Below, in pieces: positions 1 through 12,140 of a stretch of 64,000 bases of DNA. The translations under genes and the position numbers were made by a program. The notes beneath the pieces are model-generated. The model was not told where the DNA came from, did not search any database, and saw only the letters and a program-made list of their open reading frames with translations. Position 1 is the first letter of the stretch; every line of letters starts with the position of its first letter. Source of the DNA: Dama dama (Eukaryota; Chordata; Mammalia; Artiodactyla; Cervidae); the NCBI RefSeq assembly GCF_033118175.1, contig NC_083701.1, positions 10,621,501-10,685,500 on the forward strand. Direction: 5' to 3'.

Positions 1-265
1 ATCACCTCCACTAGCTTTGTTTGTAGTGATGCTTCCTAAGGCCCACTTGACTTCACATTCCAGGATGTCTGGCTCTGGGTGAGTGATCACACCATCATGA
101 TTATCTGGGCCATGAAGATCTTTTTTGTACAGTTCTTCTGTGTATTCTTTCCACCTCCTCTTAATATCTTCTGCTTCTATTAGGTCCCTACCATTTCTGT
201 CCTTTATTGAGCCCATCTTTGCATGACACGTTCCCTTGGTATCTCTAATTTTCTTTTTGCTTCAT
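1..265 (-). mobile_element. BovB (RTE) LINE, internal coding fragment
   Basis: The reverse complement reads as the part of the BovB ORF just upstream of the reverse-transcriptase core. It is cut by the window edge on one side and ends at a short AC run near 275. It is only a fragment. Confidence 0.8.
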
Positions 266-527
266 TGGAAACACACACACACAAATCTTGATATTATACC
301 AAATACTTTTAAGTTTTAGGATTTCCTTCAAATGTCCCTGATTGCTTGATTACCCAAAATATTATAAATGTGGTAAATGGCACTATCAAAACTTTAATAG
401 CTCTTTATGTTCTTAACGTATGTCACCTTTTAGAGTAACTATCTATACCTGTATTGTCTAATATAGCAACCATTACTCACACGTGCCTAATAAACATTTG
501 CAATGTGACTATGCATACAACAGACCT
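266..527. other. Unassigned AT-rich sequence
   Basis: Begins with a short (AC)n run at about 271-282. No gene or recognisable repeat is seen. Confidence 0.4.
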
Positions 528-745
528 CGTGCTAAGTCTCTCAGTCCTGTCAGATTCTTTGTGACCTCACGGACTGGAGCCTACCAGGTTCTTTTGTCCA
601 TGGGGTTTTCCAGGCAAGGATACTGGAGTGGGTTGCCATTTCCTTTTCCAGGGGATCTTCCTGAGCCAGGGATTGAACCCTCATCTCTTGCATCTCCTGC
701 ACTGGCAGGCAGAGATTCTTTACCACTGAGCCACCTAGGAAGCCC
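528..745 (-). mobile_element. Bov-tA/BovA SINE
   Basis: On the reverse strand it opens GGGCTTCCTAGGTGGCTCAG and carries the tRNA-like B box and the BovA body ending near GTCTGACAGGACTGAG. Nearly full-length. Confidence 0.9.
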
Positions 746-968
746 ATACAATACACACTGAACTTCAAAGACTAAGAAAGTACAGATAAACCTCAGAGAG
801 ATTGTAGGCTCTGTTCTAGATCAACACAATAAAGTGGATATTGCAAGAGAGTTATATGAGTTTTTTGGCTTCCCAGTGCATCTAAAAGTTACATAGACAC
901 TATACCATAGTCTAGTAAGTGTGTAATAGCATTACACCTAAAAAACCAATGTACATACCTTAATTAAA
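746..968. other. Unassigned sequence
   Basis: AT-rich, with no gene or clear repeat. Confidence 0.35.
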
Positions 969-1080
969 AAGAAATTTGGGGACTTTCCTGGCAGTTCAGT
1001 CTTTAAGACTTTGCCCCCAAGGCAGAGGGAAGATCCCTCACCAGGAAGTTAAGATCCCACATGCCTCACAGCCAAAAAAA
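969..1080 (+). mobile_element. CHR-2-type SINE
   Basis: GGGGACTTTCCTGGCAGTTC head, degenerate tRNA-like body, AAGATCCCACATGCCTCACA and an A-rich tail with short A-rich tracts beyond it. Confidence 0.85.
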
Positions 1081-1780
1081 AAAACATAAAAAAAGAAGCA
1101 ATATGTTAACAAATCCAATAAAGCCTTTAATGGTGGTTCACATAAAATAATTTTTAAAAATTTAAATTAAAAAAATAAAAAACTTTATTGCTAAAAAATG
1201 TTAAGCATCATCTGAGCCTTCAGCAAGTCCTAGTAGTAATATCAAAGATCACTGATCACAAGATCATCATAACAAATACAAGAATAATGAAACAGCTTGA
1301 AATATTGTGAGGATTACAAATTGTGACACAGAGATATGAAGGGAGCAAATGGTGTTGGGGGGAAAAAAATGGCACCAATAGACTTGCTCAATGCAGGGTT
1401 ACCACAGACCTTTCATTTGCTAAAAAATGTAGTATCTGCAAAGTACAATAAAGAGAGATGCAATAAAATGAGGCATGCCTCTAAAAAGAAATGCAAAATA
1501 TTTCATTACTAAGTTTTATATTGATCAGATGTTAAAGTGATAACATTCAATTATATTGAGTTAAATAATAAAACATATCATTAAACTATTAAAATTTATT
1601 TAGATAGTTTCTTTTTACTTTTTGAAAAGTGATTATTGGAAATTCAAAATTACATATGCGGCATGCATTTGTGGCTTGTATTATATTTCTATTGGGCAAC
1701 ACTCATGTATAATAGCAATAGTAACAAAAATCATAGGGTTCTTTGAGCAGCAAGCAGGTGCAGACAGTGTGTGGCTGCTG
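1081..1780. other. AT-rich unassigned sequence
   Basis: Contains A-rich and T-rich low-complexity segments (about 1140-1200). No gene is seen. Confidence 0.35.
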
Positions 1781-1784
1781 TAGA

Positions 1785-1862
1785 TACATCATCTCACTCA
1801 GTTTATAATGGCATCTTATGTCACCATGAGACAGAGAAGTTATCCCCGGCCCACTTTTGAAA
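1785..1862 (-). repeat. Probable MIR fragment
   Basis: Weak match to the reverse MIR core (CATCTCACTCAGTTTATAAT… then an acag-like AGAGAAGTTA). Old and diverged. Confidence 0.35.
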
Positions 1863-1864
1863 AA

Positions 1865-1958
1865 CTGTTGTTGTTCAGTTGTTTAGTCATGTCTGACTCT
1901 TTGTGGGCTGCAGCATACCAGGCTTCCCTGTCCTTCACTATCTCCCAGAGCTTGCCAA
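1865..1958 (-). mobile_element. BovB 3'-end fragment
   Basis: GTTGTTCAGTTGTTTAGTCA through CCCTGTCCTTCACTATCTCC is the reversed BovB 3' end. It stops after about 90 bp. Confidence 0.75.
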
Positions 1959-2109
1959 AAAAAAGAAAGCATTTTTTTTTTGAACACTAGTATGTGACAA
2001 CTGCATAAACCAATTTTCCTAAAACAACACTTCTCATAAAGTTCTGAGTCTTCAGGGCTCGTTGATCAACCATTCATTTTGTCACCATAATCATATTAAT
2101 CAATGTTGC

Positions 2110-2215
2110 TAAGGGATCAGAGAACTGAGTTAAAATATGAAGATGTGGGTTTCAATCCTGTCTCAGCTACTACCTCAGTTTTCCCCCTAGGGTCTCACTT
2201 TCCCTTCTCGAGCTA
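2110..2215 (+). repeat. Probable MIR fragment
   Basis: GGGTTTCAATCCTGTCTCAGC followed by a CTCAGTTTTCC-like motif is the MIR core in forward orientation. Confidence 0.45.
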
Positions 2216-2256
2216 GATGAGCTAAAACTCACTGTATGTTTTTTGGTTTGTTTGTT

Positions 2257-2466
2257 TTAGTCATTCAGTTGTGTCCAACTCTTTGCAACCCCATGGACTA
2301 TAGCCCACCAGACTCCTATGTTCATGGCATTTTCCAGGCAAGAATACTGGAGTGGGTTGCCTTTTCTTTCTCCAGGGGATCTTCCCCACCCAGGGATAGA
2401 AGCGTTGTCTTTTGCTTCTCCTGCTCTGGCAGGCAAATTCTTTACTGCTGCACCACCTGGGAAGTT
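2257..2466 (-). mobile_element. Bov-tA/BovA SINE
   Basis: Nearly full-length reversed copy from TCATTCAGTTGTGTCCAACT to CACCACCTGGGAAGTTC. Confidence 0.9.
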
Positions 2467-3830
2467 CAACAACATCTGCTTTTATTATCACCATTCACTA
2501 GCAATTCTGAACAATGTCAGTGAGAAAATGCACATTCCCCCAAATTATTTGTTGTCCCAAGTTCCCAACAATCACTGTTACTACTGATGAGTTTTACTAA
2601 TGTGTCTATAGGCTTCAAATTGGTACATGTTTGCTGTTCATTAATACAATGAACAACGGAAGTTGATTGAAAGAGCTCCCCTGACATAGATAAACCCAGC
2701 AACACACATAGCTTTCAAGAGCAAGTTTTCCTCGGATTTAGAACTGTTTATGCTTATTGTGGGTGCAAATATAGATCACATATCCAACCCTGTGGATATA
2801 GTACATATTTCTATATTTAACCTACAGGTGAGAAGTAAACAGTGATGATACAGTGATGGTAAAGATGAAGAAAGAACTAGAGTCACTTCAATTCTGTCAT
2901 TCCACGTGCCTTTAAAGTGTTTATTTCAATTTAAAAGTGAAATAGAATGTGAAATTCAGGGCATAAAATTTTAAGATGTGAAATACAAACTTTGACTCAT
3001 ACATGAAACATATTCATCCCTTTCACTGATTATTACTGAAAATAATTCTGCCCTGTAGAAGGAGACATCAAAAACAGATCTGCTTCGGGGATCAACCAGG
3101 CTACATTTGTCAGTTCAGTCTCTGGATTTCAAAGGGCAAGCAACCTCGTGTAAAAATGCAGGTTCTATGATTATAGTAACTCTCATTCTTCATATTTCTA
3201 AGCTTGGGCTGCTCAGTGTGCCTGAAATTCTGCTACAAAATGAAGCAGGAAAAATTAAACAAAATTAGTTGATACCCAGTCCCTCCATCACCTTCATTTT
3301 ATTCTGATGCATCTTTACCGGGTGTATCAGAAATGCGGCTGCCCGACCACAATGTAGAGTCAATGTTCCTTTGTGGCTCTGAGCCCACGTCCTCCCCAGC
3401 TTCCTTTTATTCTGATAAACTCTGGCAATTTTCCTCCGGATGTGCCACTATCTCTGTTTTGCCTGCCTGTTCCTCCCTCCACCTGGAGAGCCTTCTCTTG
3501 TCTCGCTTCCTCTCTGACCACTTTGTCTGATGGGAAGATCACTCCTTATCCTTTAGGGTAACATTTTCTCATCATATGTTACTGCCCCCTGAAAAAACCC
3601 TCCTGACAACTCTGGGCAAAACTAATGATTGTTAGGTCAATGAACACTTACTATAGTCTCCTGATAGCTAATTTCCATGCCTGCTTCCCCTTCTCCCACT
3701 TCAGAAACGGCCTCTAAAGCTCACGAATAGCTTTCTGTCCATTCTCATACCTACAAGACCCCAAATAAAGCCCATCCCTTAGTATGAACTTGATAAATAT
3801 TTAGCTCACAAATGTATGAATGGGGTCCAG
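2467..3830. other. Unassigned sequence
   Basis: No gene recognised. Around 3690-3830 there are weak L2-like features (AATAAAGCCC, then TGATAAATATTTAGC). Confidence 0.35.
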
Positions 3831-4030
3831 CATTGTCCAGTTGCTTAGATTGGTGCCCCAAAGGAAGATTATAGTGATACTGGAAACAAGAGGGAAAGTT
3901 ATCCAAGCCTAGGTTTCCTAGAAAACAGTCTGAGGCAACTCTTAGCTGCTATTTTTCATGGGGGTGTCCAGCCGGTATATATGAGAGGGGGGCAAAAGGG
4001 AAGAGAGAAGGAAGCAAGGAAAGCAAATAC

Positions 4031-4116
4031 GAGATGGGTGCTACTAAACTGATCGAAGTTCCAAGGGAAATATGAAATGGGCTTTGCTAAACTGACCCAA
4101 GTTTCAGGGGACTCTA
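4031..4116 (+). repeat. Imperfect 43-bp tandem duplication
   Basis: Two adjacent units starting at 4031 and 4074 share the pattern GAnATGGG…CTAAACTGA…AAGTT.CAnGGG. They are clearly diverged from each other. They lie just downstream of a TATATAT sequence near 3976; the parent element is not identified. Confidence 0.5.
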
Positions 4117-4600
4117 AAGGGAGAGGGTGGATCAGTCACAAGGGTGTCCCTGGAAAAGCCAAGTGGGGCTGCGTACTTTACTTCTTCAGACAGAAGAAGC
4201 ACTAGCAATGTATCTGCCCATCCTTCCTGTCTCCTGTATCTCGCTGGCCCACGCTCACCCCCTGGGGTGTCAGTTGCATCATGGAGCTTGGCTATGGTAC
4301 CTGGCTTTTCCCGCCAGTCCTTTGGGAAGCCTCTTGGGTCTGACGGGGTCAAACCTAAGCTGTTGCTCCCTCAGTCCTCACCAGTGAGGGTCCTCGGAGG
4401 CTCGGCTGAAGCCTGGCTCTTGTACCCAGAGGAGGCAGCGATAGTACTTGGCGATGGAGGCAGCAGGTAGGCTTGGCTAGCACAGGACTTGGAGGAGACA
4501 GTCAGGAAAAGGGAAAATGACAGAAAGTACCAAGACATTCACCAGAAGTATATACACCGAATCCACTAAAAAGCAATTAATAATAAATAGCAGCTGAAAT
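4117..4600. other. Unassigned sequence of moderate GC
   Basis: Short frames occur on both strands, but none has a recognisable domain or exon-like boundaries. Confidence 0.35.
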
Positions 4601-4609
4601 GTATTGGAC

Positions 4610-5115
4610 TAAACATTCACACTGGACTTGATTCAACACCATATTGTAGTTTGAAGCCACAATGGTGAGCCAAAACAAAAGTAAAAAATACAGTCTGTCT
4701 TCAGAGGGTATAAACCGTCTGGCAGGAAAAAGACATTTATCAAATAACTGCCAAGTAAATGAAAAATGGCAAATATGAAAAGCACAACCAAGAATAAGTT
4801 ATGCCATCTTTTCAGAGCCTGTGGTTAGAGTTGTTGACCAAATCAGGGAATCGGGGAGAGGTTTTCTAAGGATATAACAAGGAAGTGAGATATTAAGGAT
4901 GAAAATACATGAGTGAGGTGACGAGAGGGACCAGGAAAACACAGCGGGGTGATGTAGGCAAAAGCAGTGAGGACCAGGTATATTTAGAGAATGTGATGAG
5001 AGAGAACGCTTGGGGCCAGGTGAAGGAGGAGAGACAGAGAGAAGCTGGGTCAAGAGAGGCCCTGAAGTCCATTCTGGGGGTTTCTGTCCTAAGCATACGA
5101 GCGATAGGAAGACTG
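4610..5115 (-). repeat. Probable L2 LINE fragment
   Basis: The order of motifs (AGAGGGTATAAACCGTCTGG, …TTTATCAAATAACTG…, AGCA…ATAAGTTATG, then …GAGAACGCTTGGGGCC…) follows the reversed 3' half of L2. Ancient and diverged. Confidence 0.45.
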
Positions 5116-5245
5116 ATGCCAAAGGGGTTTAGTAGATGTGTTGTGTGTTAAATACCAGATTAGTACTGCCAAATGTTTATGCTGACAGTGAAGAAGAGAA
5201 TAAACAAAAGAGAAAAAAGGATGAAGGGAGATTATTATAGTTTGG

Positions 5246-5370
5246 GGGACTTCCCTGGTAGTCCAGTGGTTAAGATTTCTCACTTTCAATGCAGGGTGTG
5301 AGTTCCATCCCTGGTCAGCGGGAACTAGGACCCTACATGCCACGTGGCATGGCTAGAAGAAGAAAACATT
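5246..5370 (+). mobile_element. CHR-2-type SINE
   Basis: GGGGGACTTCCCTGGTAGTCC head through CATGCCACGTGGCATGGC and an A-rich tail. Confidence 0.9.
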
Positions 5371-5802
5371 ATTATAGCTTGGACAGAGGAAGTGATGATA
5401 GAATTGGAAGAAAAAGTAGAACGATTTGAGAGATGTTTGAATATGACAGACATCTTGCAATAGTCAATGAGACAAAGCTGAAGAAGGACTGTAGTCACAT
5501 GTTCTAATAACCCTAGATTTACACCTAGATTTGTGGGCCTGAAAACTGTGAGTTATACATGGCTTGGATTATTTTTGAATTATTTTTCTTCTAAATATAT
5601 CACTTTACACTTTCCTGATCATGGACCTTTTTGTATACTCTTCTGAAACCTAATGGAGCATTTTTTTTTCTCTCAGCCAGATATCCCACTGTCCAAAAGT
5701 AAAGCAACATCTATAACTGGAAGAATTATTCTTTCTTTCCCTTTCCTGTAGTGTTCAGTAATCTACTAAGATGAATGCCTGTGTGGATTTCTGGGATCAT
5801 GC
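5371..5802. other. Unassigned sequence
   Basis: AT-rich, no gene seen. Confidence 0.35.
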
Positions 5803-6023
5803 ATGCATGCTTGCTCAATTGTTCTGTCATATGCAACTCTTTGTGATGCTATGGACTGTAGCTTGCCAGGCTCCTCTATCCATGGGATTATCCCAGCAAG
5901 AATACTGGAGTGGGTTGCCAATTCCTACTCCAGGGGACCTTCCTGACCCAGGGATTGAACCCGAATCTCCTGAGGCTCCTGCATTGCAGGCAGTTTCTTT
6001 ACTACTGAGCCACCTGGGGAGCC
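5803..6023 (-). mobile_element. Bov-tA/BovA SINE
   Basis: Nearly full-length reversed copy preceded by a GCATGCATGC run and ending CCACCTGGGGAGCC. Confidence 0.9.
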
Positions 6024-7525
6024 TTCTGGGATTATATTTTTTAAAAATAATAAAAATGAGAAGCACATTGAAGTTAACAGTATCATCCCAGTTTTTCTAG
6101 TTTGGATAGAGAGCATCATCTATTTTCTTCAGAAACTTTGCCCAACTCTGCAAAGCACATCTCTTTTGCCAGGAGGCAAAAGAGATGGACGTTTACAGTT
6201 TGCATGAATGAAGGCAAGACGCTCAATCTCAAGGCTTCCTTGTGCTATCTTTACAAAGAGAATCTGCTTTATTCACTAGGATGTTCTATAAGCTTGCGAT
6301 AAGTTCCCTTTCTAAGAGTAAATCACTTCTAACTAGGATTATTATCCATACCACAATAAGGAATTGTAAAAGGTCTGCTCATGCAGTGTAGTGTAGAACT
6401 TTCTTTCCCAGTGCAACAGGAAACATGATACTCTTTTTTAGTGCAGTGATGCTGGTAGCAGAAGAAAATCCATTTAACTTTCTTATAAAGTACTATTATG
6501 ATAAGAAAAGATAAAATGAAAAAAGTATTGTGAATGGTATTAAATATTAAACTCATATGAAACAACTGCATAAAATCCCATCAAAATTCTAATAGGCAAC
6601 TTGAACTTGCTTCTCTGGTGATAACTTTTATTTCATAGTGGATTTTATGCTTCAGTTGGCCACACACAAATTCTGATGGATACTTTTTAATGAGGCTCTT
6701 TTCAAAGTTTTAATAGTTATCACAACTAAAAACCAACTTTGTATGAGTAGGTGTTAATAAAACGTAAAACCATTTCACAACCATTCAAAATTTGCAACAG
6801 CTGAAATGAAATATACAGAATCCAAAAGATCTTTCTCTTCTCTTACTGACAAAGTATGGAGGAAATTTCCCTCGCTGATGTGAATGGACGGCGAATGCAA
6901 TCAAACGTTTTCATATAAAGTATCTCAAAACAACACACAAGTTCTCTTTGGAGAATATACATGAATGGTGAAGGCGATTATCTTCTACAGCTGGTTTGGA
7001 CTGAAAGAGCATTTAAAAAAAAAAAAAAAAAACTATCACTAAAAGAACACATCAACAGCAAATTAAACGGAAATATCCGTATTTGTGAAAACAGAGTCTC
7101 TGGCCTGGTCCCTGAAGCTGTGGTTTCCAGGCTTTGCAAAAATGATTTCTTAGCCTTTCCTCTATGTGGGCTGCAGGCTGTGTTTCTGAGGCACCTGAAA
7201 CGTGAACTTCCCCTTCAACTCTGCCAAAGTCTGGTCCAAAAAGGCAGAAAAGTGCTCCCCTCACCATGTTTCATATCAACAGAACAAGAAGAATCAGATG
7301 TTGCTTATTCTGGTTAGTGTCTGCAATGGTGCCCTTGATCTCAGTCATTCTTTGTCCAAAAGCTCCCATGAGTCTGTGAAGCCAATTGGACCCTGGATCC
7401 TGGCAGCCATGGAGATGAATATGACAAAGTTACCCCAGGAACCCACTCCACTGAAACCAGGTTCTATAGAATTCTAGTTAAAGGAACCTCTTCCACCCTC
7501 CGTATGAGGAGGACAAGAGTGTGGG
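6024..7525. other. Unassigned sequence
   Basis: Mostly AT-rich. An 18-base A-run lies at about 7014-7031. A 118-codon open frame at 6961-7317 has no recognisable domain and spans the A-run, so it is not called. Confidence 0.4.
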
Positions 7526-7529
7526 CTTA

Positions 7530-7645
7530 TTGTTGTTGCTACTAAGTCCTGTCCGACTGTTTGTGACCCCACAGACTATAGCCCACCAGGCTCCTCTGTC
7601 CATGAGGTTCTCCACCAAGAACACTGGAGTGGGTTGTCGTTTTCA
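7530..7645 (-). mobile_element. Bov-tA/BovA SINE, truncated
   Basis: Only the distal half is present (reversed), ending after GAGTGGGTTGTCGTTTTC; the tRNA-like head is missing. Confidence 0.85.
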
Positions 7646-8840
7646 AACCTATCCATAGCACATCAGGTGTGCTGGCATCCCTAAGGGATGGTAATGGATT
7701 CAAATAAACACACCCTGGTGCTTCCCCAAATGGTCTTATCTGTTATGCAGCAGAATACAGCTCCATCTTCTGAGCCCATCTAAGAAATGTGGGCATTTTA
7801 ATTACTGAGGACAAAACTGAGCTTTTAAATCTAAAGTAAATATGAGTCAGCAGAGCATTATACATGGAGGTTGAAAATAATGACTAAAGGTGCAATTCCA
7901 TCCAAACAATACCTCAGAAGCAAATTAGTGAAAATAAAACTCCTTCATATTCTGTCACTCTTGTCAGATAGTAAAGAAATCAACATAACTCAGCTGGGGG
8001 CTTTGGTTTGGTTAAGGAATCACCGAGTGGAAATCATGCTTCATTGCGAATCCCATCAGTAATGGCCCTTCAAAGTGGCTAAATTATTTCTCTAAAGGAA
8101 AGAAACCTCATCTATTTCCTTTTTTATTTTCAATTTTCTGCACAGGAAAAACACTTTAAAATAAGACTCAGAAGAATTTTAATTCCCAATAACTTCTCAA
8201 TTATCTCACATGCGGTCTTAGAAATGTCACTCAAAATCTGTGACTCAGTTTTCCATCTCTTAACCAAAGACATGAGCTGAAACTTTATGTGAGGCCACAA
8301 ACTGCTAAAATTCTGGAATTTTACCTTTGTTTCCTCACATCGCTTCATCGATTAGGACTATTTTACTCAGGAACTGTGTGTTTTCCCAGATATAAAATGT
8401 TATCCAGATTATCAGTGAAAGTCAAGAAAATAAAATAACGATGTAAAAAGATGCAAGCTTTAGGTGATAAAATCAGGGATGTCGTATCATTTATCTTTGA
8501 ATCCCAGGGATAGTTTAACACATATTCAGTGCTCAGTAGATATTTGATGAAGTCAAAGGATCCCTGCTAAATGCATAACTTTTCTTGATTGTTTTGGGAA
8601 GAATTTTCTTTCTTTCTTCTTTGCTTGAACTCCTTGGTACTCAAGTAGGGTGATATATAGGAATCATCCAGAAATTTTTTTTCTCGGTTCATGGCAGCTT
8701 CACACCAACCCTCAGAATAGCGCACAAGGCTATCTTCCCAGGCTGTGACCTTGAAGCTGTGATTCAATGGGCCACTCACCCCTTTCAGAAATGGGTTAAG
8801 CTTCTACCAGGAGTCAGGCACCTATGTTCAAGCAAGCAAT
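7646..8840. other. Unassigned sequence
   Basis: No gene or clear repeat. Short frames lack coding features. Confidence 0.35.
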
Positions 8841-9037
8841 ATTCCTGGTGGCTCAGATGGCAAAGAATCTGCCTTCAACGGAGGAGACCAACGTTTGATC
8901 CCTGAGTCAGGAAGATCCCCTAGAGAAGGGAATGGCAACTCACTCCAGTATTCTTGCCTAGAGAATTCCATGGACAGAGGAACCTGGCGGGCTACAGTCC
9001 ATAGAGTCACAGAGAGTTGGACACGACTGAGCAACTT
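8841..9037 (+). mobile_element. Bov-tA/BovA SINE
   Basis: ATTCCTGGTGGCTCAGATGG head, body, and GACACGACTGAGCAAC end. Confidence 0.9.
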
Positions 9038-9059
9038 ATACACAATAGACAAAATGAAT

Positions 9060-9320
9060 AACAGTCCAGTTTTCACAGAGCTTATATTCTAAAGGACAAA
9101 AACAAGGAGAAAACATTTAATTATGTAACAAAGAAAATTTTCAGTAGTACTAAGTGTTATGAAGAAAAAATATAACTAGAGTAAGAGAGATGCAAAAAGT
9201 TGGGGTCAGTGGGTGTTTCAGACAGCATGCCACTCAAGAGACATTTTAGGAGAGGTCATATGGTAAAATAAAGGCAGTCGACGGAAAATCTGGGGACCCA
9301 GAGACCAGCCAGAGGGGAGA
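9060..9320 (-). repeat. Probable L2 LINE fragment
   Basis: GAGCTTATATTCTAAAGGAC, the AAGTGTTATGAAG motif and TTTTAGGAGAGGTCATATGG follow the reversed L2 3' half. Confidence 0.45.
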
Positions 9321-9519
9321 CAAGCACAAAACCCTAACACATGAAGATAATTTGGAGATTTGAAGGAGAAATATAGGTCGCTATGGCCATAGTCACCTGT
9401 GCAAGCAGGAAAGTGAGATGAAAAGTTGAAAAGTTCAGAGAAGAACTATTCAAGTCTCAACTAGTCACTTACTAGTTGTATGGGATCAAAACATCTCATT
9501 TACTCTCAAGAACTTATTT

Positions 9520-9795
9520 ATCTTCTAACTGCAAGTTTGTAGTGCTTGGCATGGTGATTATAGTCAACAATACTGTATTATATACTTCAAAGTTGCTAAG
9601 AGACTAGATCTTAAATGTCTTCACCGCAAAGAAAGAAATGATAATTATGGGATTTGATAGGGGTGTTAGCTAATGCTAGGGTAGTCATCACAGTGCAATA
9701 TACAAGTAAATCCAATCAATACATTGTACACCTTAAATCTACACAATGTTCAATGTCAAGTGTATCACAAATATATAAATAAAAGATTCTGAAAG
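9520..9795 (+). mobile_element. Old L1 (L1M-type) 3' end
   Basis: GGTGATTATAGTCAACAATACTG, …AAGTTGCTAAGAGACTAGATC… and ACATTGTACACCTTAAATCTA match mammalian L1M 3' UTR motifs. An A-rich tail follows. Confidence 0.7.
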
Positions 9796-9916
9796 TGAAA
9801 GATGAAAAAAAAATCTTATTTGACTTCTTTGAACCTGAGTTTATCACTGGGCATTAGTGGTGATAATATTTGCCTCATGGACTTGCTGTGAGACAGTCTA
9901 ATGGGTACCATCCTGC

Positions 9917-10135
9917 ATGCGTGCTAAGTCACTTCAGTCATACCCAACTATGTGACCCTAAGGACTGCAGCCCTCCAGGCTCCTCTGTCCTTGGGATTCT
10001 CCAAGCAAGAATAATGGAGTGGATTGCCATGCCCTCCCCCAGGGCATCTTCCTGACCCAGAAATGGAAGCTGCATCTCTTATGTCTCCTGCATTAGCAGG
10101 CAGATTCTTTACCACTAGCACCACCTGGGAAGCCC
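9917..10135 (-). mobile_element. Bov-tA/BovA SINE
   Basis: Nearly full-length reversed copy ending CACCACCTGGGAAGCCC. Confidence 0.9.
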
Positions 10136-10350
10136 AGGTACCATACTATGGTTTGCCAAATGAAAGTCAAACTCCCTAACACAGCACTCCAGGTGGTTTT
10201 GACCTTGGGTCTGGCTGCCTCAGTAGCTTCATTTCAGCCTATTTCACCTCATTCTCTCTTGACCCAAATGCAATGTTTCTTTGCAGTTCCCTGAAATTTA
10301 TTTTCCTTTTGTTCATGCTCTCTCTATCTAAAATGCCCTCTACCTCCTTA

Positions 10351-10365
10351 TGTTAATTTACTTTT
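10351..10365. repeat. L1 target-site duplication, left copy
   Basis: TGTTAATTTACTTTT is identical to the copy at 13746-13760. The poly(T) of the element starts directly after it. Confidence 0.93.
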
Positions 10366-10438
10366 TTTTTTTTCACCTTTATTTTATTTTATTTTTTTTT
10401 TTTTTTTGATTTTTTTTTTTTATTATTTTTTTTTTTTC

Positions 10439-10737
10439 CCAGTGGGTTTTGTCATACATTGATATGAATCAGCCATGGATTTACATGTATTCCCAATCCT
10501 GATCCCCCCTCCCACCTCCCTCTCCACCCGATTCCTCTGGGTCTTCCCAGTGCACCAGGCCGGAGCACTTGTCTCGTGCATCCCACCTGGGCTGGTGATC
10601 TGTTTCACCATAGATAGTATACATGCTGTTCTTTTGAAATATCCCACCCTCACATTCTCCCACAAAGTTCAAAAGTCTGTTCTGTATTTCTGTGTCTCTT
10701 TTTCTGTTCTGCATATAGGGTTATCGTTATCACCTTT
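10439..10737 (-). other. L1 3' UTR with G-rich tract
   Basis: On the minus strand 10500-10530 reads as several runs of 2-6 G separated by 1-3 bases, the G-quadruplex-prone tract typical of L1 3' UTRs. The poly(A) tail follows. Confidence 0.8.
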
Positions 10738-12140
10738 CTAAATTCCATATACATGTGTCAGTATGCTGTAATGTTCTTTATCTTTCTGGCTTACTTCACT
10801 CTGTATAAGGGGCTCCAGCTTCATCCATCTCATTAGGACTGGTTCAAATGAATTCTTTTTAATGGCTGAGTAATATTCCATGGTGTATATGTACCACAGC
10901 TTCCTTATCCATTCATCTGCTGATGGGCATCTAGGTTGCTTCCATGTCCTGGTTATTATAAGCAGTGCTGCGATGAACATTGGGGTGCACGTGTCTCTTT
11001 CAGATCTGGTTTCCTCAGTGTGTATGCCCAGAAGTGGGATTGCTGGGTCATATGGCAGTTCTATGTCCAGTTTTTTAAGGACTCTCCACACTGTTTTCCA
11101 TAGCGGCTGTACTAGTTTGCATTCCCACCAACAGTGTAAGAGGGTTCCCTTTTCTCCACACCCTCTCCAGCATTTATTGCTTGTAGACTTTTGGATAGCA
11201 GCCATCCTGACTGGCGTGTAATGGTACCTCATTGTGGTTTTGATTTGCATTTCTCTAATAATGAGTGATGTTGAGCATCTTTTCATGTGTTTGTTAGCCA
11301 TCTGTATGTCTTCTTTGGAGAAATGTCTGTTTAGTTCTTTGGCCCATTTTTTGATTGGGTCATTTATTTTTCTGGAATTGAGCTGCAGGAGTTGCTTGTA
11401 TATTTTTGAGATTAATCCTTTGTCTGTTTCTTCATTTGCTATTATTTTCTCCCAATCTGAGGGCTGTCTTTTCACCTTACTTATAGTTTCCTTTGTAGTG
11501 CAAAAGCTTTTAAGTTTCATTAGGTCCCATTTGTTTAGTTTTGCTTTTATTTCCAATATTCTGGGAGGTGGGTCATAGAGGATCTTGCTTTGATTTATGT
11601 CGGAGAGTGTTTTGCCTATGTTCTCCTCTAGGAGTTTTATAGTTTCTGGTCTTACATTTAGATCTTTAATCCATTTTGAGTTTATTTTTGTGTATGGTGT
11701 TAGAAAGTGTTCTAGTTTCATTCTTGTACAAGTGGTTGACCAGTTTTCCCAGCACCACTTGTTAAAGAGGTTGTCTTTTTTCCATTGTATATCCTTGCCT
11801 CCTTTGTCAAAGATAAGGTGTCCATAGGTTCGTGGATTTATCTCTGGGCTTTCTATTCTGTTCCATTGATCTATATTTCTGTCTTTGTGCCAGTACCATA
11901 CTGTCTTGATGACTGTGGCTTTGTAGTAGAGTCTGAAGTCAGGCAGGTTGATTCCTCCAGTTCCATTCTTCTTTCTCAAGATTACTTTGGCTATTCGAGG
12001 TTTTTTGTATTTCCATACAAATTGTGAAATTCTTTGGTCTAGTTCTGTGAAAAATACCGTTGGTAGCTTGATAGGGATTGCATTGAATCTATAGACTGCT
12101 TTGGGTAGAATAGCCATTTTGACAATATTAATTCTTCCAT
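10738..12140 (-). pseudogene. L1 ORF2 fragment, C-terminal part
   Basis: The other half of the frameshifted ORF2 continues in a second frame to the normal ORF2 stop at 10738. It carries the Cys-rich stretch (CWRGCGEKGTLLHCWWEC) and the conserved ADEWIRKLWYIYTMEYYSAI block. Apart from the shift it has no internal stop, so the copy is fairly young. Confidence 0.93.
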
